From contig NZ_CP029551.1 in the NCBI RefSeq assembly GCF_003173735.1, positions 5,099,001 through 5,163,000 of the forward strand: a stretch of 64,000 nucleotides of DNA, given 5' to 3'. Position numbers and translations under genes: made by a program. Numbering within the stretch: the first letter of the stretch is position 1; every line of letters begins with the position of its first letter. The notes under the pieces are model-generated. The model searched no databases and was not told the origin of the DNA. It saw only the letters and a program-made list of their open reading frames with translations. Origin of the DNA: Methylobacterium radiodurans. Lineage in GTDB: Bacteria; Pseudomonadota; Alphaproteobacteria; Rhizobiales; Beijerinckiaceae. Positions 1 to 10,835 of this stretch are shown piece after piece.

Positions 1-728
1 TGCGCGCCGTGCCGGTCGTCAACGAGAACGACACCGTGGCGACCAGCGAGATCCGCTACGGCGACAACGACCGGCTCGCCGCCCGCGTCGCCACGATGAT
101 CGGTGCCGACGTGCTGGTGCTGTTCTCCGACATCGACGGGCTTTACACCGCCCCGCCCGGAAGCCACCCGGACGCGCGGCATCTGCCGCTCGTCGAGCGC
201 ATCACCCCCGAGATCGAGGCGATGGCGGGCGGCCCGGCCTCCGAGCTGTCGCGAGGGGGCATGCGCACGAAGGTCGAGGCCGCCAAGATCGCGGTCGGCG
301 GCGGCACCCACATGATCATCGCGGACGGGCGCCAGAAGAACCCGCTGCGCAGCGTGGCCGAGGGCGGGCGCTGCACGTGGTTCCTCTCGGGCTCGACGCC
401 GAGCGCCGCCCGCAAGACCTGGATCGCGGGCTCGCTGGAGCCGCGCGGCAGCCTGATCGTCGACGACGGCGCGGTCCGCGCGCTCCAGGGCGGCGCGAGC
501 CTGCTGCCGGTGGGCGTACGCGGGGTCGAGGGCAGCTTCGCGCGGGGCGACGCCGTGCTGATCCGGGACCTCGCGGGCCGCACGCTCGGGCGCGGCCTCG
601 TGGCCTACGACAGCGGCGAAGCGGCGCTGATCATCGGGCATCCGAGCGCGCGGATCGCCGAACTGCTCACCCATCCGGGGCGCTCCTGGATGGTACACAG
701 GGACGACCTCGCCCTGTTCGTGGAATAG
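1..728 (+). CDS. proB: Glutamate 5-kinase, C-terminal part (5' end outside window)
   Basis: This is the 3' part of glutamate 5-kinase, which phosphorylates L-glutamate with ATP in the first step of proline synthesis in the cytoplasm. The reading frame is already open at base 3, and the first visible residues ([14 protein letters not shown]) are the mid-protein amino-acid-kinase motif, so the start lies upstream of the window. Further kinase motifs follow ([30 protein letters not shown]). The last ~75 residues, from about base 460, look like the RNA-binding-type PUA domain found at the end of many bacterial ProB proteins. The gene ends in TAG and is followed after 100 bases by proA, the next enzyme of the pathway. 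Identification is firm; only the N-terminus is missing. Confidence 0.96.
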   Translation, partial: RAVPVVNENDTVATSEIRYGDNDRLAARVATMIGADVLVLFSDIDGLYTAPPGSHPDARHLPLVERITPEIEAMAGGPASELSRGGMRTKVEAAKIAVGGGTHMIIADGRQKNPLRSVAEGGRCTWFLSGSTPSAARKTWIAGSLEPRGSLIVDDGAVRALQGGASLLPVGVRGVEGSFARGDAVLIRDLAGRTLGRGLVAYDSGEAALIIGHPSARIAELLTHPGRSWMVHRDDLALFVE

Positions 729-828
729 CTCTGGTGTGCGATCCGTGACTTGTTTCGCCGGATCCGAATATGCGAAGACGCGTTGCAGATGATCGGGGCT
801 TGACGCTGCGATCGACGAGGTTAGTCAC

Positions 829-2130
829 GTGCCTGCTCTGAATCTCAAGTCGGACCTCGCCAATTCCGACGATCTGGCAACCCTGATGGAGGGGATCGGC
901 CGGCGCGCTCGCGCCGCGGCCCGGCAGATGGCGCTGGCTCCGGCCCAGACAAAGGACGTGGCGCTCCGCGCCATCGCCGAGCGACTGCGGGCGAGCCGCG
1001 ACGCGATCCTGCGCGAGAACGCCCGCGACGTCGCCGCCGCCAAGGCCGCCGGCCAGACTCAGGCGCTGATAGACCGGCTCACCCTGGACGAGAAGCGCCT
1101 GGAAGGGATCGCCGCGGCGGTCGAGAAGATCGGCGCCCTGCCCGACCCGGTCGGGCGCCAACTCGCGGCGATCGAGCGCCCCAACGGGCTCATGATCGAG
1201 CGCGTCGCCGTGCCGCTCGGCGTGATCGGCGTGATCTTCGAGAGCCGCCCCAACGTCACGGCCGATGCCGGCGCGCTCTGCCTCAAGGCCGGCAACGCCG
1301 CCATCCTGCGCGCGGGCTCGGACAGCCATCGCAGCGCGGTCGCCATCGCGCAGGCGATGAGCGAGGGACTCGCCGCCGCCGGCCTGCCCGCCGACGCGAT
1401 CCAGATCGTGCCGACCCGCGACCGCGCAGCGGTCGGCGCCATGCTCGCCGGCCTGAACGGCTGCGTCGACGTGATCGTGCCCCGCGGCGGGCGCGGCCTC
1501 GTGGAGCGGGTGCAGAGCGAGGCCCGGGTGCCGGTCTTCGCCCATCTCGACGGCATCTGCCACGTCTACGTCCACGGGCAGGCCGATCTCGACATGGCCC
1601 GCACCGTGCTCCTCAACTCCAAGATGCGCCGTACCGGCATCTGCGGCGCCGCCGAGACGCTGCTGGTCGACCGGGCCTGCGCCGAGACTCACCTGACGCC
1701 ACTCGTCACGGCGCTGCTCGACGCCGGCTGCGCGGTTCGCGGCGACGCGGCCGTGCAGGCGGTCGACGATCGCGTGACGCCCGCCAGCGAGGCCGACTGG
1801 CGCACCGAGTATCTCGACGCGGTGATCTCGGCCCGCGTGGTCGATGGGCTCGACGCGGCGATCGACCATATCGAGACAAACGGCTCGCACCACACCGACG
1901 CGATCATCACGGAGGATGCGGAGGCAGCGACCCGCTTCCTCGCCGAGGTCGATTCGGCGATCGTCACCCACAACGCCTCGACCCAGTTCGCGGATGGCGG
2001 CGAGTTCGGCTTCGGCGCCGAGATCGGCATCGCCACCGGCCGCATGCACGCGCGCGGCCCGGTCGGCGTCGAGCAACTCACGACCTTCAAGTACCGGGTC
2101 CACGGCAACGGCCAGACGCGCCCCGTCTGA
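829..2130 (+). CDS. proA: Gamma-glutamyl phosphate reductase
   Basis: This 433-residue enzyme reduces gamma-glutamyl phosphate to glutamate semialdehyde with NADPH, the second step of proline synthesis. It is full length for the family and has the aldehyde-dehydrogenase-like fold. The catalytic cysteine lies in the motif [12 protein letters not shown], and family motifs such as [12 protein letters not shown] and [20 protein letters not shown] are visible. The GTG start at 829 follows a purine-rich GAGG about eight bases upstream and puts the protein at normal length. The substrate comes from the preceding proB, so channelling or co-regulation is likely. A very long antisense frame over this gene (667-2103) is a codon-bias shadow. 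Confidence 0.97.
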   Translation: MPALNLKSDLANSDDLATLMEGIGRRARAAARQMALAPAQTKDVALRAIAERLRASRDAILRENARDVAAAKAAGQTQALIDRLTLDEKRLEGIAAAVEKIGALPDPVGRQLAAIERPNGLMIERVAVPLGVIGVIFESRPNVTADAGALCLKAGNAAILRAGSDSHRSAVAIAQAMSEGLAAAGLPADAIQIVPTRDRAAVGAMLAGLNGCVDVIVPRGGRGLVERVQSEARVPVFAHLDGICHVYVHGQADLDMARTVLLNSKMRRTGICGAAETLLVDRACAETHLTPLVTALLDAGCAVRGDAAVQAVDDRVTPASEADWRTEYLDAVISARVVDGLDAAIDHIETNGSHHTDAIITEDAEAATRFLAEVDSAIVTHNASTQFADGGEFGFGAEIGIATGRMHARGPVGVEQLTTFKYRVHGNGQTRPV

Positions 2131-2170
2131 CGGGGCCGTGCGGCTCGGCCTGCCGCCCTCCGCACCGGGG

Positions 2171-2779
2171 ATGCGGATCGGGCTCTACGGCGGCTCGTTC
2201 AACCCGGCCCATCTCGGGCACCGGCACGTGACGCTGACCGCGATACGGCGGCTCGGCCTCGACCGGGTCTGGTGGCTCGTCACGCCCGGCAACCCCCTGA
2301 AGGACGCGCGCGTGCTGGCGCCGCTGGAGCGGCGCTGCGCGGAGGCCGAGCGCGTCGCCGACCATCCGCGCATCGCGGTCACCGGCTTCGAGGCGACGAT
2401 CCGGGCACGCTACACCCGCCAGACCCTGCGCTACCTCACGCAGCGGCGGCCCGGCGTGCACTTCGTCTGGATCATGGGCGCCGATTCGCTGGCGAGCTTC
2501 CACCGCTGGAAAGGGGCCCGCGAGATCGCCGCGATGATGCCGATCGCCATCGTCGACCGGCCGGGCTTCACGCTCGAAGCGCCCGCTTCGCGCGCCGCCC
2601 GTCTGTTTGCCCGCGCCCGCGTGCCGGAATCGGAGGCGCTCACGCTGCCCCTGCGGGAGCCGCCGGCCTGGATCTACCTGCACGGGCCGCGCTCAACGCT
2701 GTCGTCAACGCAGATCCGCAATGGCGGTCGAGGCCAGAACAGCGTATTGCAATCGGCTTCCGAACCATCCACCTTCTGA
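2171..2779 (+). CDS. nadD: Nicotinate-nucleotide adenylyltransferase
   Basis: This 202-residue NadD transfers AMP to nicotinate mononucleotide, giving deamido-NAD in NAD synthesis. The start is placed at the ATG before MRIGLYGGSFNPAHLGH, the nucleotidyltransferase signature with the GSFNP and HxGH motifs; the frame is open upstream but that extension has no family counterpart. The later motif STQIR corresponds to the conserved ISSTxIR element. It sits 40 bases after proA and is followed by rsfS and rlmH, the usual rhizobial order. Confidence is high. Confidence 0.95.
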   Translation: MRIGLYGGSFNPAHLGHRHVTLTAIRRLGLDRVWWLVTPGNPLKDARVLAPLERRCAEAERVADHPRIAVTGFEATIRARYTRQTLRYLTQRRPGVHFVWIMGADSLASFHRWKGAREIAAMMPIAIVDRPGFTLEAPASRAARLFARARVPESEALTLPLREPPAWIYLHGPRSTLSSTQIRNGGRGQNSVLQSASEPSTF

Positions 2780-2821
2780 AGCCTACCGCTCCGGCGGGAC
2801 CGAACGCAGTTATCAGGAACC

Positions 2822-3229
2822 GTGACGCTGTCCGAGACGAGCCGCAACGGGGCGCAACAGCCCGAGACCGCCGCGCTGGAGCGGATCGACGATCTGAGGT
2901 CGCTCGCGCTCGGGTGCCTCGAGGAGATGAAGGCCGAGGAGACGATCGCGATCGATCTTGCCGGCAAGACTTCGCTGGCCGACACCATGATCATCGCGTC
3001 CGGCCGCTCGCAGCGCCATGTCGGCTCCATCGCCGACAAGATCCTGCAGGAGATGAAGGCCAAGGGCTTCGGCAACGCTCGGGTCGAGGGCTTACCGGCC
3101 TGCGACTGGGTGCTGATCGATGCGGGCGACGTGCTGGTGCACATCTTCCGCCCCGAGGTCCGCGGCTTCTACAACCTTGAGAAGATGTGGGGCGCCGATC
3201 GCCCGGCGGGCCAGCAACTCGCCGGCTGA
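2822..3229 (+). CDS. rsfS: Ribosomal silencing factor RsfS
   Basis: This 135-residue DUF143/Iojap-family protein binds ribosomal protein L14 on the 50S subunit and blocks subunit joining under nutrient limitation (family knowledge). Visible family elements are the segment ETIAIDLAGKTSLADTMII, the SQRHV stretch and the C-terminal CDWVLIDAGDVLVHIF. The start is GTG at 2822. The position between nadD and rlmH is the standard one in Hyphomicrobiales and supports the call. Confidence 0.95.
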   Translation: MTLSETSRNGAQQPETAALERIDDLRSLALGCLEEMKAEETIAIDLAGKTSLADTMIIASGRSQRHVGSIADKILQEMKAKGFGNARVEGLPACDWVLIDAGDVLVHIFRPEVRGFYNLEKMWGADRPAGQQLAG

Positions 3230-3238
3230 CGCGCTCCC

Positions 3239-3736
3239 TTGCGCCTCCTCGTCGCGGCGGTCGGGCGGCTGAAGGCCGGCCCCGAGCGGGATCTGGCCGA
3301 GCGCTACCGTGAGCGTGCCGCCCAGGTCGGGCGCGGGCTCGGATGCCCCGGCTGCGACATCCTGGAGATCCCCGAGAGCCGGGCGCGGCGCGCCGCGGAT
3401 CGCTGCGCCGAGGAGGCGCAGGGCCTCCTCACCCATCTGCCGTCCAACGGTGTGCTCGTGGCCTACGACGAGCGCGGGCGCTCGGACCTCACGAGCGAGC
3501 GCATCGCGGAGCGCATCGGCAGCTGGCGCGACGCGGGCCGGCCGGCACTCGCGGTCGCGATCGGCGGTGCGGACGGTCACGACGCCTCAATTCGGACGCG
3601 GGCCGAGCTGATCCTCTCTTTCGGGGCAGCCACCCTCCCCCACGGACTCGTGCGCGTGCTCGTCCTCGAACAGCTCTACCGCTCCATGACGATCCTGGCC
3701 GGGCACCCCTACCACCGCGGCGACGCGGGCGCCTGA
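3239..3736 (+). CDS. rlmH: 23S rRNA (pseudouridine1915-N3)-methyltransferase
   Basis: RlmH is a SPOUT-class methyltransferase that methylates pseudouridine 1915 in helix 69 of 23S rRNA on the assembled 70S ribosome. The 165-residue product carries the SAM-binding trefoil-knot motifs: a glycine-rich segment VAIGGADGHD and the C-terminal LEQLYRSMTILAGHPYHRG. The start appears to be TTG at 3239, giving MRLLVAAVGRLKAGPE, the expected N-terminus, only nine bases after rsfS. No better ATG or GTG is in place. Confidence 0.95.
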   Translation: MRLLVAAVGRLKAGPERDLAERYRERAAQVGRGLGCPGCDILEIPESRARRAADRCAEEAQGLLTHLPSNGVLVAYDERGRSDLTSERIAERIGSWRDAGRPALAVAIGGADGHDASIRTRAELILSFGAATLPHGLVRVLVLEQLYRSMTILAGHPYHRGDAGA

Positions 3737-3751
3737 ATCGTCGATCGTCGC

Positions 3752-5097
3752 ATGCCCCCCACGCTCCGCGCCCTCTGCCTCGCGCTCCTCGCCGCCCTCG
3801 CGGCCGGTCCCGAACGCGGCCGGGCGCAGGAGGCGAGGCCCGAGACGAAGGCGTCCGCCGACCCGGATCGCGTCCGAAAGGCCCAGGAGGAGCGCGACAG
3901 CCGCGCCGAGAACCTGAAACGAATCGAGGAGGCGCTCGCAGCCAGCGGCGGGGCCCGCGCGAAGGCCGAAGCCGAGATCGCCGAGATCGGGCGCGATCGC
4001 GCCAAGTTGAACACGGCCCTCCTCGATGCAGGACGCCAAGCCCAGGCGACCGAGGACCGGATGAACCGGCTGGAGGAGCGCCTCAAGACGCTCGGCGACA
4101 GCGAGGCGGCCATCCGCCGTTCGCTCGACGCCCGACGCGGCGTCATCGCCGAGATCCTGGCCGCACTCCAGCGCATGGGCCGGCGCCCGCCGCCGGCCGT
4201 GCTGGTGAGCCCCGAGGACATGCTCCGGGTGATCCGCACCTCGATGCTGCTCGGCGCCGTGGTGCCGGAACTGCGCGGCGAGGTCGACACCCTGGCGGGC
4301 GACCTCACGGAACTCGTCCGCCTGCGCGGCCTCATCGCCTCCGACAAGCAGGCGCTGCAGAACGATCTCACCGGCTGGGCCCGCGAGCGGCAGCGCCTCG
4401 ACGCGCTGGTCGCGGCGCGCCGCACCCGCCAGGCCGAACTGGAGAGCAGCGTCGCCTCGGAGCGCGTGCGCGCAGCCGAGCTCGGCAATCAGGCCCGCAA
4501 TCTCAAGGACCTGCTCGACCGGGTGGAGTCCGAGGTCGCCGCAGCGCGCCGAGCAGCGGATGCCGCGAGGGCCGCCGAGGAGCGCGAGACCCGGGCCACT
4601 CAGGAGCGCTTCGCGGCCGCAGGCTTCCGCGATCCGGCCCGGCTCGCCCCGAAGGTGAAGTTCGTGGAGGCCCGCGGCGATATCCCGCGGCCCGTCGCCG
4701 GCCGGCTCCTGCGCGGCTTCAACCAGCCCGACGGCAACGGCGGGTTGACGCGCGGCATATCGCTCTCGACGCGGCCGAAGGCCGTCGTCTCCTCTCCGGC
4801 GGACGGCTGGGTGGCCTTCGCGGGCCCGTTCCGGTCCTACGGGCGTCTCTTGATCATCAACGCGGGCGATGGCTACTATCTCTTGCTCGCCGGGATGGAT
4901 CAGATCAGCGTCGAGGTCGGACAGTTCGTGCTCGCAGGAGAGCCGGTGGGCAGCATGGGCGAGGGAAGCGTGGCCCAGGCGGCGCCCGACACTGACCGTA
5001 CCGATCCGGTCCTGTACGTCGAGTTCAAGAAGGACGGGGGCTCCATCGATCCGGAGCCTTGGTGGGCGAAGAGCCCAAGCGAGAAGGTTCGCGGCTA

Positions 5098-5098
<1 letters not shown>
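3752..5098 (+). CDS. Murein hydrolase activator, EnvC-like, with degenerate LytM domain
   Basis: This 448-residue protein has a hydrophobic N-terminal signal sequence (residues 1-26, ending near GRAQEA). A long charged coiled-coil region follows (about 30-290), then a C-terminal M23/LytM domain (about 310-440). In active LytM peptidases the zinc ligands lie in an HxxxD-type motif and an HxH motif. Here the corresponding places read GLTRGISL and LYVEF, so zinc ligands are missing and the domain is most likely non-catalytic, as in EnvC activators of cell-separation amidases. It acts in the periplasm. The stop overlaps the ctpA start by one base (TAATG), coupling the two genes. Confidence 0.9.
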
Positions 5099-6420
<1,322 letters not shown>

Positions 6421-6445
6421 TCGGCGCGAACGCGAAACCGAAGAG

Positions 6446-6480
6446 CCCCGTCCGGCATGAGCCGGGCGGGGTTTTTCTTT
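6446..6480 (+). terminator. Rho-independent terminator after ctpA
   Basis: An 11-base-pair stem (CCCCGTCCGGC / GCCGGGCGGGG, with one G-T pair) closes an ATGA loop and is followed by TTTTTCTTT. It starts 26 bases after the ctpA stop and fits a classical intrinsic terminator. Confidence 0.92.
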
Positions 6481-6602
6481 GTCCTATCAAACCCGACCGG
6501 ATCAGCCCGTTGAGAGAAAATTAACCGTGGGGGCCGGCAATACCGAGGTAGCCCGCCCGCGCCGCGTCCCGTGGATCCGGCGCAGGCCCTGTCGAGACGC
6601 CG

Positions 6603-7835
6603 GTGAGCGAGAGTTCCGACGATATCCTGACACGTCCCCTGGGGGTGGCCGAGCCGAAGAGCCGCGGCGAGCGCGTGCGCGCCCGGCTCCGCGGCCTGCT
6701 CACCGCGCGCGCGATCCTCGGCGGGAGCGCGGCGATCCTGGCCCTCGGCGCCGGCGCGCTCGTCGCCTTCGGCGACCCGCAGGGCGGAGAGCCCCGGGTG
6801 ACGGTGGCGATCACCCTGCGGGAGCCGGCAGCCCCCCAGCCCGTCGCGCAGGCCCCCGCCCCGCCCCGGGCGGAGCCGGAAGCCCCACCATTCCGGGCGC
6901 AGCGCAGCGCCGAGGAGATCGAATCCGCCTCCGGCGTCACAGTGGTCCGCCCGAGCGGCACGGCCGCGCCGAGCGAGGCGGTAGTGATCCGCGTGCCCTC
7001 GCCCGTGACTCAGCTCGCCCCGGCACCGGACCCGCGCCTGACCGACCGCGGGCGGCACGGCGCGCTGCCGAAGCTCGGCGAGGGGCGCCTCCGGGCCCTC
7101 GACGTCTACGCCCGCCCCGAGGAGCCGGGCCAGGGTGCCCGCATCGCGATCCTCGTCACGGGCCTCGGCATCGGTCAGGCGGCGACGGCGGCGGCAATCG
7201 TCAAGCTGCCGCCGGCCGTCAGCCTCGCCTTCGCGCCCTACGGCGGCGAGGTGGCGCGCGCCGCCGCCCGCGCCCGCGCGGCCGGGCACGAGACCCTGCT
7301 CCAGGCCCCGATGGAGCCCTTCGACTACCCCGACAGCGATCCGGGTCCTCAGACCCTGCTCACCGCCCTGAAGGGCCCCGAGAACGCCGACCGTCTGGCC
7401 TGGGCGATGAGCCGCTTCACCGGCTATGTCGGGATCGTGAACTTCATGGGCGCGAAGCTGATGGGCGATGCGGGCGCCTTCGAGCCGGTGCTCCGGGAGA
7501 TCGGTGCCCGCGGCCTCGGCTTCGTGGACGACGGCACAGGCTCTCGCCCCGTCGCGCCCGACCTGGCCCGGAAGGCGCGCGCGCCGCTCGCGCGCGCCGA
7601 CATCGTCCTCGATGGCGTCGCCCGTCCCGAGGCGATCGACCGCGAACTCGCCCGGCTCGAGGCGCAGGCCCGGGCCAAGGGCTTCGTGCTCGCCTCGGCC
7701 AGCGCCCTGCCGATTACGATTGACCGGATCGCCCGCTGGAGCCGCGACCTGGAGGCGCGGGGCCTGCGTCTCGTGCCGGTGAGCGCGGCTCTTCGGAACC
7801 AGATGCCCGACGAGCGCGTCTCGAAGGCGGAGTAG
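6603..7835 (+). CDS. Divergent polysaccharide deacetylase family protein (YibQ-like)
   Basis: This 410-residue protein has a single N-terminal membrane anchor (about residues 36-56), a proline- and alanine-rich linker, then a C-terminal domain (about 175-400) matching the divergent polysaccharide deacetylase family (DUF610/YibQ). Typical segments are [34 protein letters not shown] and [11 protein letters not shown]. Its precise biochemical activity is not established; a role in envelope polysaccharide metabolism is inferred from the fold and from the neighbouring envC-ctpA pair. The GTG start gives the anchored form. It follows the ctpA terminator, so it likely has its own promoter in 6481-6602. 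Confidence 0.88.
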   Translation: MSESSDDILTRPLGVAEPKSRGERVRARLRGLLTARAILGGSAAILALGAGALVAFGDPQGGEPRVTVAITLREPAAPQPVAQAPAPPRAEPEAPPFRAQRSAEEIESASGVTVVRPSGTAAPSEAVVIRVPSPVTQLAPAPDPRLTDRGRHGALPKLGEGRLRALDVYARPEEPGQGARIAILVTGLGIGQAATAAAIVKLPPAVSLAFAPYGGEVARAAARARAAGHETLLQAPMEPFDYPDSDPGPQTLLTALKGPENADRLAWAMSRFTGYVGIVNFMGAKLMGDAGAFEPVLREIGARGLGFVDDGTGSRPVAPDLARKARAPLARADIVLDGVARPEAIDRELARLEAQARAKGFVLASASALPITIDRIARWSRDLEARGLRLVPVSAALRNQMPDERVSKAE

Positions 7836-7888
7836 CGCGGCCCTCCGGCCGTTGCGGCGGGTCCCTGCCCTCCCTATGGTCCCGCGCG

Positions 7889-8431
7889 ATGACGAGCGCC
7901 CCTTTCTCCGGCCTTGCGGCCTCCCTGCCCTATCGTCCCTGCGTCGGCGTCGCGCTGATCAACCGGGCGGGCGGCGTGTTCGTGGGCCGCCGCAAGGATG
8001 CGGACCGGCTCGAAGCCGGCGCCCATGCCTGGCAGATGCCGCAGGGCGGGGTCGACGACGGCGAGGCGGCGTCCGCCGCGGCCGTGCGTGAGCTGTACGA
8101 GGAGACAAATGTCTCCCCGGCCCTGATCCGCCCGCTCGGTGAGGTGCCGGACTGGCTGCCCTACGATCTGCCGCCGGACGCGATGAAGCAGGCCTGGAAG
8201 GGGCGCTACCGCGGCCAGACCCAGAAATGGTTCGCCTTCGGCTTTCTCGGCACCGACGAGGCGATCGACGTGGACCACCCGGGCGGCGGGGCGCACAAGC
8301 CGGAGTTCGATGCGTGGCGCTGGGCCGGGTTGGAGGAGCTGCCCGGGCTCGTCGTCCCCTTCAAGCGGCCGGTCTACGAATCGGTCGTCGCCGCCTTCGC
8401 GCCGCTGGCGGCGTGGGCGCGCGAGTCTTGA
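7889..8431 (+). CDS. rppH: RNA pyrophosphohydrolase (Nudix)
   Basis: RppH removes pyrophosphate from the 5' end of triphosphorylated mRNAs, triggering decay; related plant-associated homologues also hydrolyse dinucleoside polyphosphates. The 180-residue product carries a complete Nudix box from [17 protein letters not shown] through YEETN, plus family segments [19 protein letters not shown] and GQTQKWFAF. It is 53 bases downstream of the deacetylase-like gene. This is the usual position in Hyphomicrobiales. Confidence 0.95.
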   Translation: MTSAPFSGLAASLPYRPCVGVALINRAGGVFVGRRKDADRLEAGAHAWQMPQGGVDDGEAASAAAVRELYEETNVSPALIRPLGEVPDWLPYDLPPDAMKQAWKGRYRGQTQKWFAFGFLGTDEAIDVDHPGGGAHKPEFDAWRWAGLEELPGLVVPFKRPVYESVVAAFAPLAAWARES

Positions 8432-8459
8432 GCGCGACCCGGCCCGGCTGAGCCGCCCG

Positions 8460-9119
8460 ATGCGCTGGCTCGCCGTCCCCCTCGCGATCGCGCTTGGCTG
8501 GATCCTGTTCACGCTGAGCCCGCTCTGGTCGCTCTACGACCTCGCGCAGGCGGTGCGGGCGCGGGACGCGGCCTATGTCGAGAACCACGTCAACTTCCGC
8601 ACACTGCGCCTCTCGCTGGTGCGGCAGACCACCGCCGCCGTGAAGGCCGCCGCCGACCAGAACCCGGATCTCGCCCCCCGCGAGCGCCAGCAGCTCGGCG
8701 AGGCGGCGACCGGCGTCGCGCTGGCACTCGCCGAGACCATGGTGACGCCGGCCACCGTGATCGACCTGCTCGACGACGGCTGGCTCGACAAGGTCGAGCA
8801 GGGGCGGAGGGATACGACGGTAAAGGCGGGCCTGCGCATCGACCGGGTCAGCGCGCTGCTACCCTACTATCTCGCCTCGGAGACGCGCGGTTTCCGCACC
8901 GTCGTGATCGCGATCCCGCCGGGCGCTCCCCGCCAGGACCAGACCCGGATCCGCATGCGCCTGCGCGGTTGGGCCTGGCGGCTCACCGACATCGAGGTCA
9001 CCGAGACCCTGCGCCAGCAGATGGCGGCGGGCCTCGCCCGGACGCTCGCCAAGGCCAATCAACGGCCCCGCGGGGAGCGCGAGGCGCCTACCCCGGCGCC
9101 GACGCCGGCGCAGCCCTGA
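8460..9119 (+). CDS. DUF2939 family membrane-anchored protein
   Basis: This 219-residue protein starts with a transmembrane segment (WLAVPLAIALGWILFTL) and continues with a soluble domain containing LYDLAQAVRARDAAYVENHVNF, the hallmark of DUF2939. The domain recurs in alphaproteobacteria, usually downstream of rppH; no function is known to me. The ATG at 8460 lies 28 bases after rppH. The C-terminus is a low-complexity Pro/Ala tail. Confidence 0.8.
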   Translation: MRWLAVPLAIALGWILFTLSPLWSLYDLAQAVRARDAAYVENHVNFRTLRLSLVRQTTAAVKAAADQNPDLAPRERQQLGEAATGVALALAETMVTPATVIDLLDDGWLDKVEQGRRDTTVKAGLRIDRVSALLPYYLASETRGFRTVVIAIPPGAPRQDQTRIRMRLRGWAWRLTDIEVTETLRQQMAAGLARTLAKANQRPRGEREAPTPAPTPAQP

Positions 9120-9121
9120 CC

Positions 9122-9496
9122 TCAGCGCGACTTCGGGTTCGGCTCGTTCCCGCCCGCCGGGATGCGGGGCTTGCGGGCCTGGACGAGGCTCTCGGCCTTG
9201 TCCTCGTCGGTGTCGCCTCCCTGCTCGATCGCCTGCTCGGGATTTGCGGCCAGCTCCGTGACGATCGCCAGCAGGCGCTCGCACTCGGCACCGTACTTGA
9301 AGGCGTCCAGCACGATCGCCGCGTCGCGCAGGGTGCGCAGGTCGCGCAGCGTCTGCTGGTTGGCGTCCTGCTGCAGGTCGCTCTTGCCGGCGAGCTTCTC
9401 CTCGATCCGCGCGCCCGCGACGTCGCAGGCGGCGTGGGCCCCGCCGGCCGAGAGGCCGAGCGCGAGGGTGGCGAGGATGAGGCGTATGCGGATCAT
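9122..9496 (-). CDS. Small secreted protein of unknown function
   Basis: The 124-residue product has a clear Sec signal peptide (IRLILATLALGLSAGGAHA, cleavage after AHA), one cysteine just after the cleavage site and another near residue 72, and a mostly helical body. I do not recognise a family. It converges on the preceding gene with only two bases between them and lies 21 bases downstream of the response-regulator gene on the same strand, so the two may be co-transcribed. Confidence 0.75.
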   Translation of the reverse strand: MIRIRLILATLALGLSAGGAHAACDVAGARIEEKLAGKSDLQQDANQQTLRDLRTLRDAAIVLDAFKYGAECERLLAIVTELAANPEQAIEQGGDTDEDKAESLVQARKPRIPAGGNEPNPKSR

Positions 9497-9517
9497 GGAT
9501 CGTCTCGGAGGGTCGGA

Positions 9518-9955
9518 TCAGGCGTGGTGGGGATCGGCGCGGCGCAGCAGGTCGTTCGTCAGCGCCACGAGCTGGCTCGGCCGGTAGGGTTTCGGCACGA
9601 AGACGGATTCGGAGACCTGCTCACTCGCCGGCAGGCAGGTCCGGCCGCCCGAGGTGTAGACAACCGGCAGGCCCGGGCACTGGCATCGCGCGTGCTGGGC
9701 GAGAGCGAGTCCGTTCGTATTGCGGGCGAGGTCGATGTCGGTGAAGAGCAAGTCGACGCTCTCGCGCGCAAGAATTTCTTCCGCCTCCCAGGCGTCGGCC
9801 GCCGTGAGCACGCGGTAGCCCTCGTCCATCAGTGCCTCGGCAGCGAGTTCGCAGACGAAGGGCTCGTCCTCGACGACGAGCACGGTCGAGGAGGCGTGAT
9901 CGATCTTGTCGAGGAAGGCGGGCAGTGCGAGCGCGGTGCAGGCGAAGGGGATCAT
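9518..9955 (-). CDS. Stand-alone response regulator receiver protein
   Basis: A CheY-like receiver domain makes up nearly all of this 145-residue protein. The acidic pair is in VLVVEDEP, the phosphoacceptor is D73 in LLFTDIDLA, the switch Thr is in VVYTSGG, and the conserved Lys is in VFVPKPY. No output domain is present. The chosen ATG at 9955 has GGAG about seven bases upstream; the frame is open to 10000, but that extension lacks a ribosome binding site. No kinase is adjacent, so its partner is unknown. Similar single-domain regulators in methylobacteria often have orphan contexts. Confidence 0.9.
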   Translation of the reverse strand: MIPFACTALALPAFLDKIDHASSTVLVVEDEPFVCELAAEALMDEGYRVLTAADAWEAEEILARESVDLLFTDIDLARNTNGLALAQHARCQCPGLPVVYTSGGRTCLPASEQVSESVFVPKPYRPSQLVALTNDLLRRADPHHA

Positions 9956-10164
9956 GACGCAACTCCAACTCACCTGGCGCGGGGCTTGAGGCCCCGGCAC
10001 CGGATCGTCGGACCAACGGGGCCCTCAGCGCCGGTGTTCGCCGTGATTGGATCGAATTGCTCGGGTTTGGTGAGCGAAGCCTTAACCCTGCCCGCCCCCG
10101 CCTGAACGGAGCGCCAGAAACGGTTAACAGAGTCTTATTGCGAAGCTTTCGGGGGGAGGAATTC

Positions 10165-10824
10165 GTGAACAGATCCTGGCAGGTCGGCACCGGTCTCGTG
10201 CTCACGGGTCTCGCCGGATACGTCGACGCGATCGGCTTCGTGCGGCTCGGCGGCCTCTACACCTCGTTCATGAGCGGGAACACGACGCAGCTCTCGGTCT
10301 CGCTCGCCAACGGCGCCTTCCGGCACGCCGCGCTACCCGCCATGCTGGTCTCGGGCTTCCTGTTCGGCGCGACGCTGGGCAGCGGGCTGGCCATCGTGCT
10401 GCCGCGGCGCTGGGTCACGGCGGTCGTGCTCACCTACGAGACCCTGCTGATCCTGGCTGCACTCTCGCTCGGCCTCGCCACGCCCGAGCTCGGCCTTGCC
10501 TCCTTCTTCATGGCGATGGCGATGGGCGCGCAGAACGCGGTGCTGTCGCAGGTGAAGGGGTTCCGTGCCGGCACCACCTTCGTCACCGGCGCCCTCTTCG
10601 CCCTCGCCCAGAAGATCGCCGAGGCGTTCACCCATACGGGGCCGCCCTTCGGCTGGGTGGGCGACGCGGCGGTCTGGCTGGCGCTGCTCGCGGGGGCGCT
10701 GGTGGGCACGCTCGCCTACGATGCCTACCAGCTCTATGCCCTCCTCGCGCCCGCGCTGGTCGGGGGGACTTTCGCGGTGGTCTCCGCCGTCCTATCCGCT
10801 CGGACGGTCACCGCCGTACCCTGA
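10165..10824 (+). CDS. DUF1275 (YoaK-like) membrane protein
   Basis: This 219-residue integral membrane protein has about six hydrophobic segments and the family motif GYVDAIGFVRLGGLYTSFMSGN. DUF1275 proteins such as YoaK are widespread, with no established transport substrate. A GTG start at 10165 is chosen because a near-perfect ribosome binding site (GGGGGGAGGA at 10151-10160) sits four bases before it; the frame is open further upstream without support. It is divergent from the response-regulator gene across a ~200-base intergenic region. Confidence 0.9.
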   Translation: MNRSWQVGTGLVLTGLAGYVDAIGFVRLGGLYTSFMSGNTTQLSVSLANGAFRHAALPAMLVSGFLFGATLGSGLAIVLPRRWVTAVVLTYETLLILAALSLGLATPELGLASFFMAMAMGAQNAVLSQVKGFRAGTTFVTGALFALAQKIAEAFTHTGPPFGWVGDAAVWLALLAGALVGTLAYDAYQLYALLAPALVGGTFAVVSAVLSARTVTAVP

Positions 10825-10835
10825 AGGATCCGCGC

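Noticed and set aside
667..2103. 478-codon antisense frame over proA
   Set aside because: Codon-bias shadow of proA; no start signal and no family resemblance.
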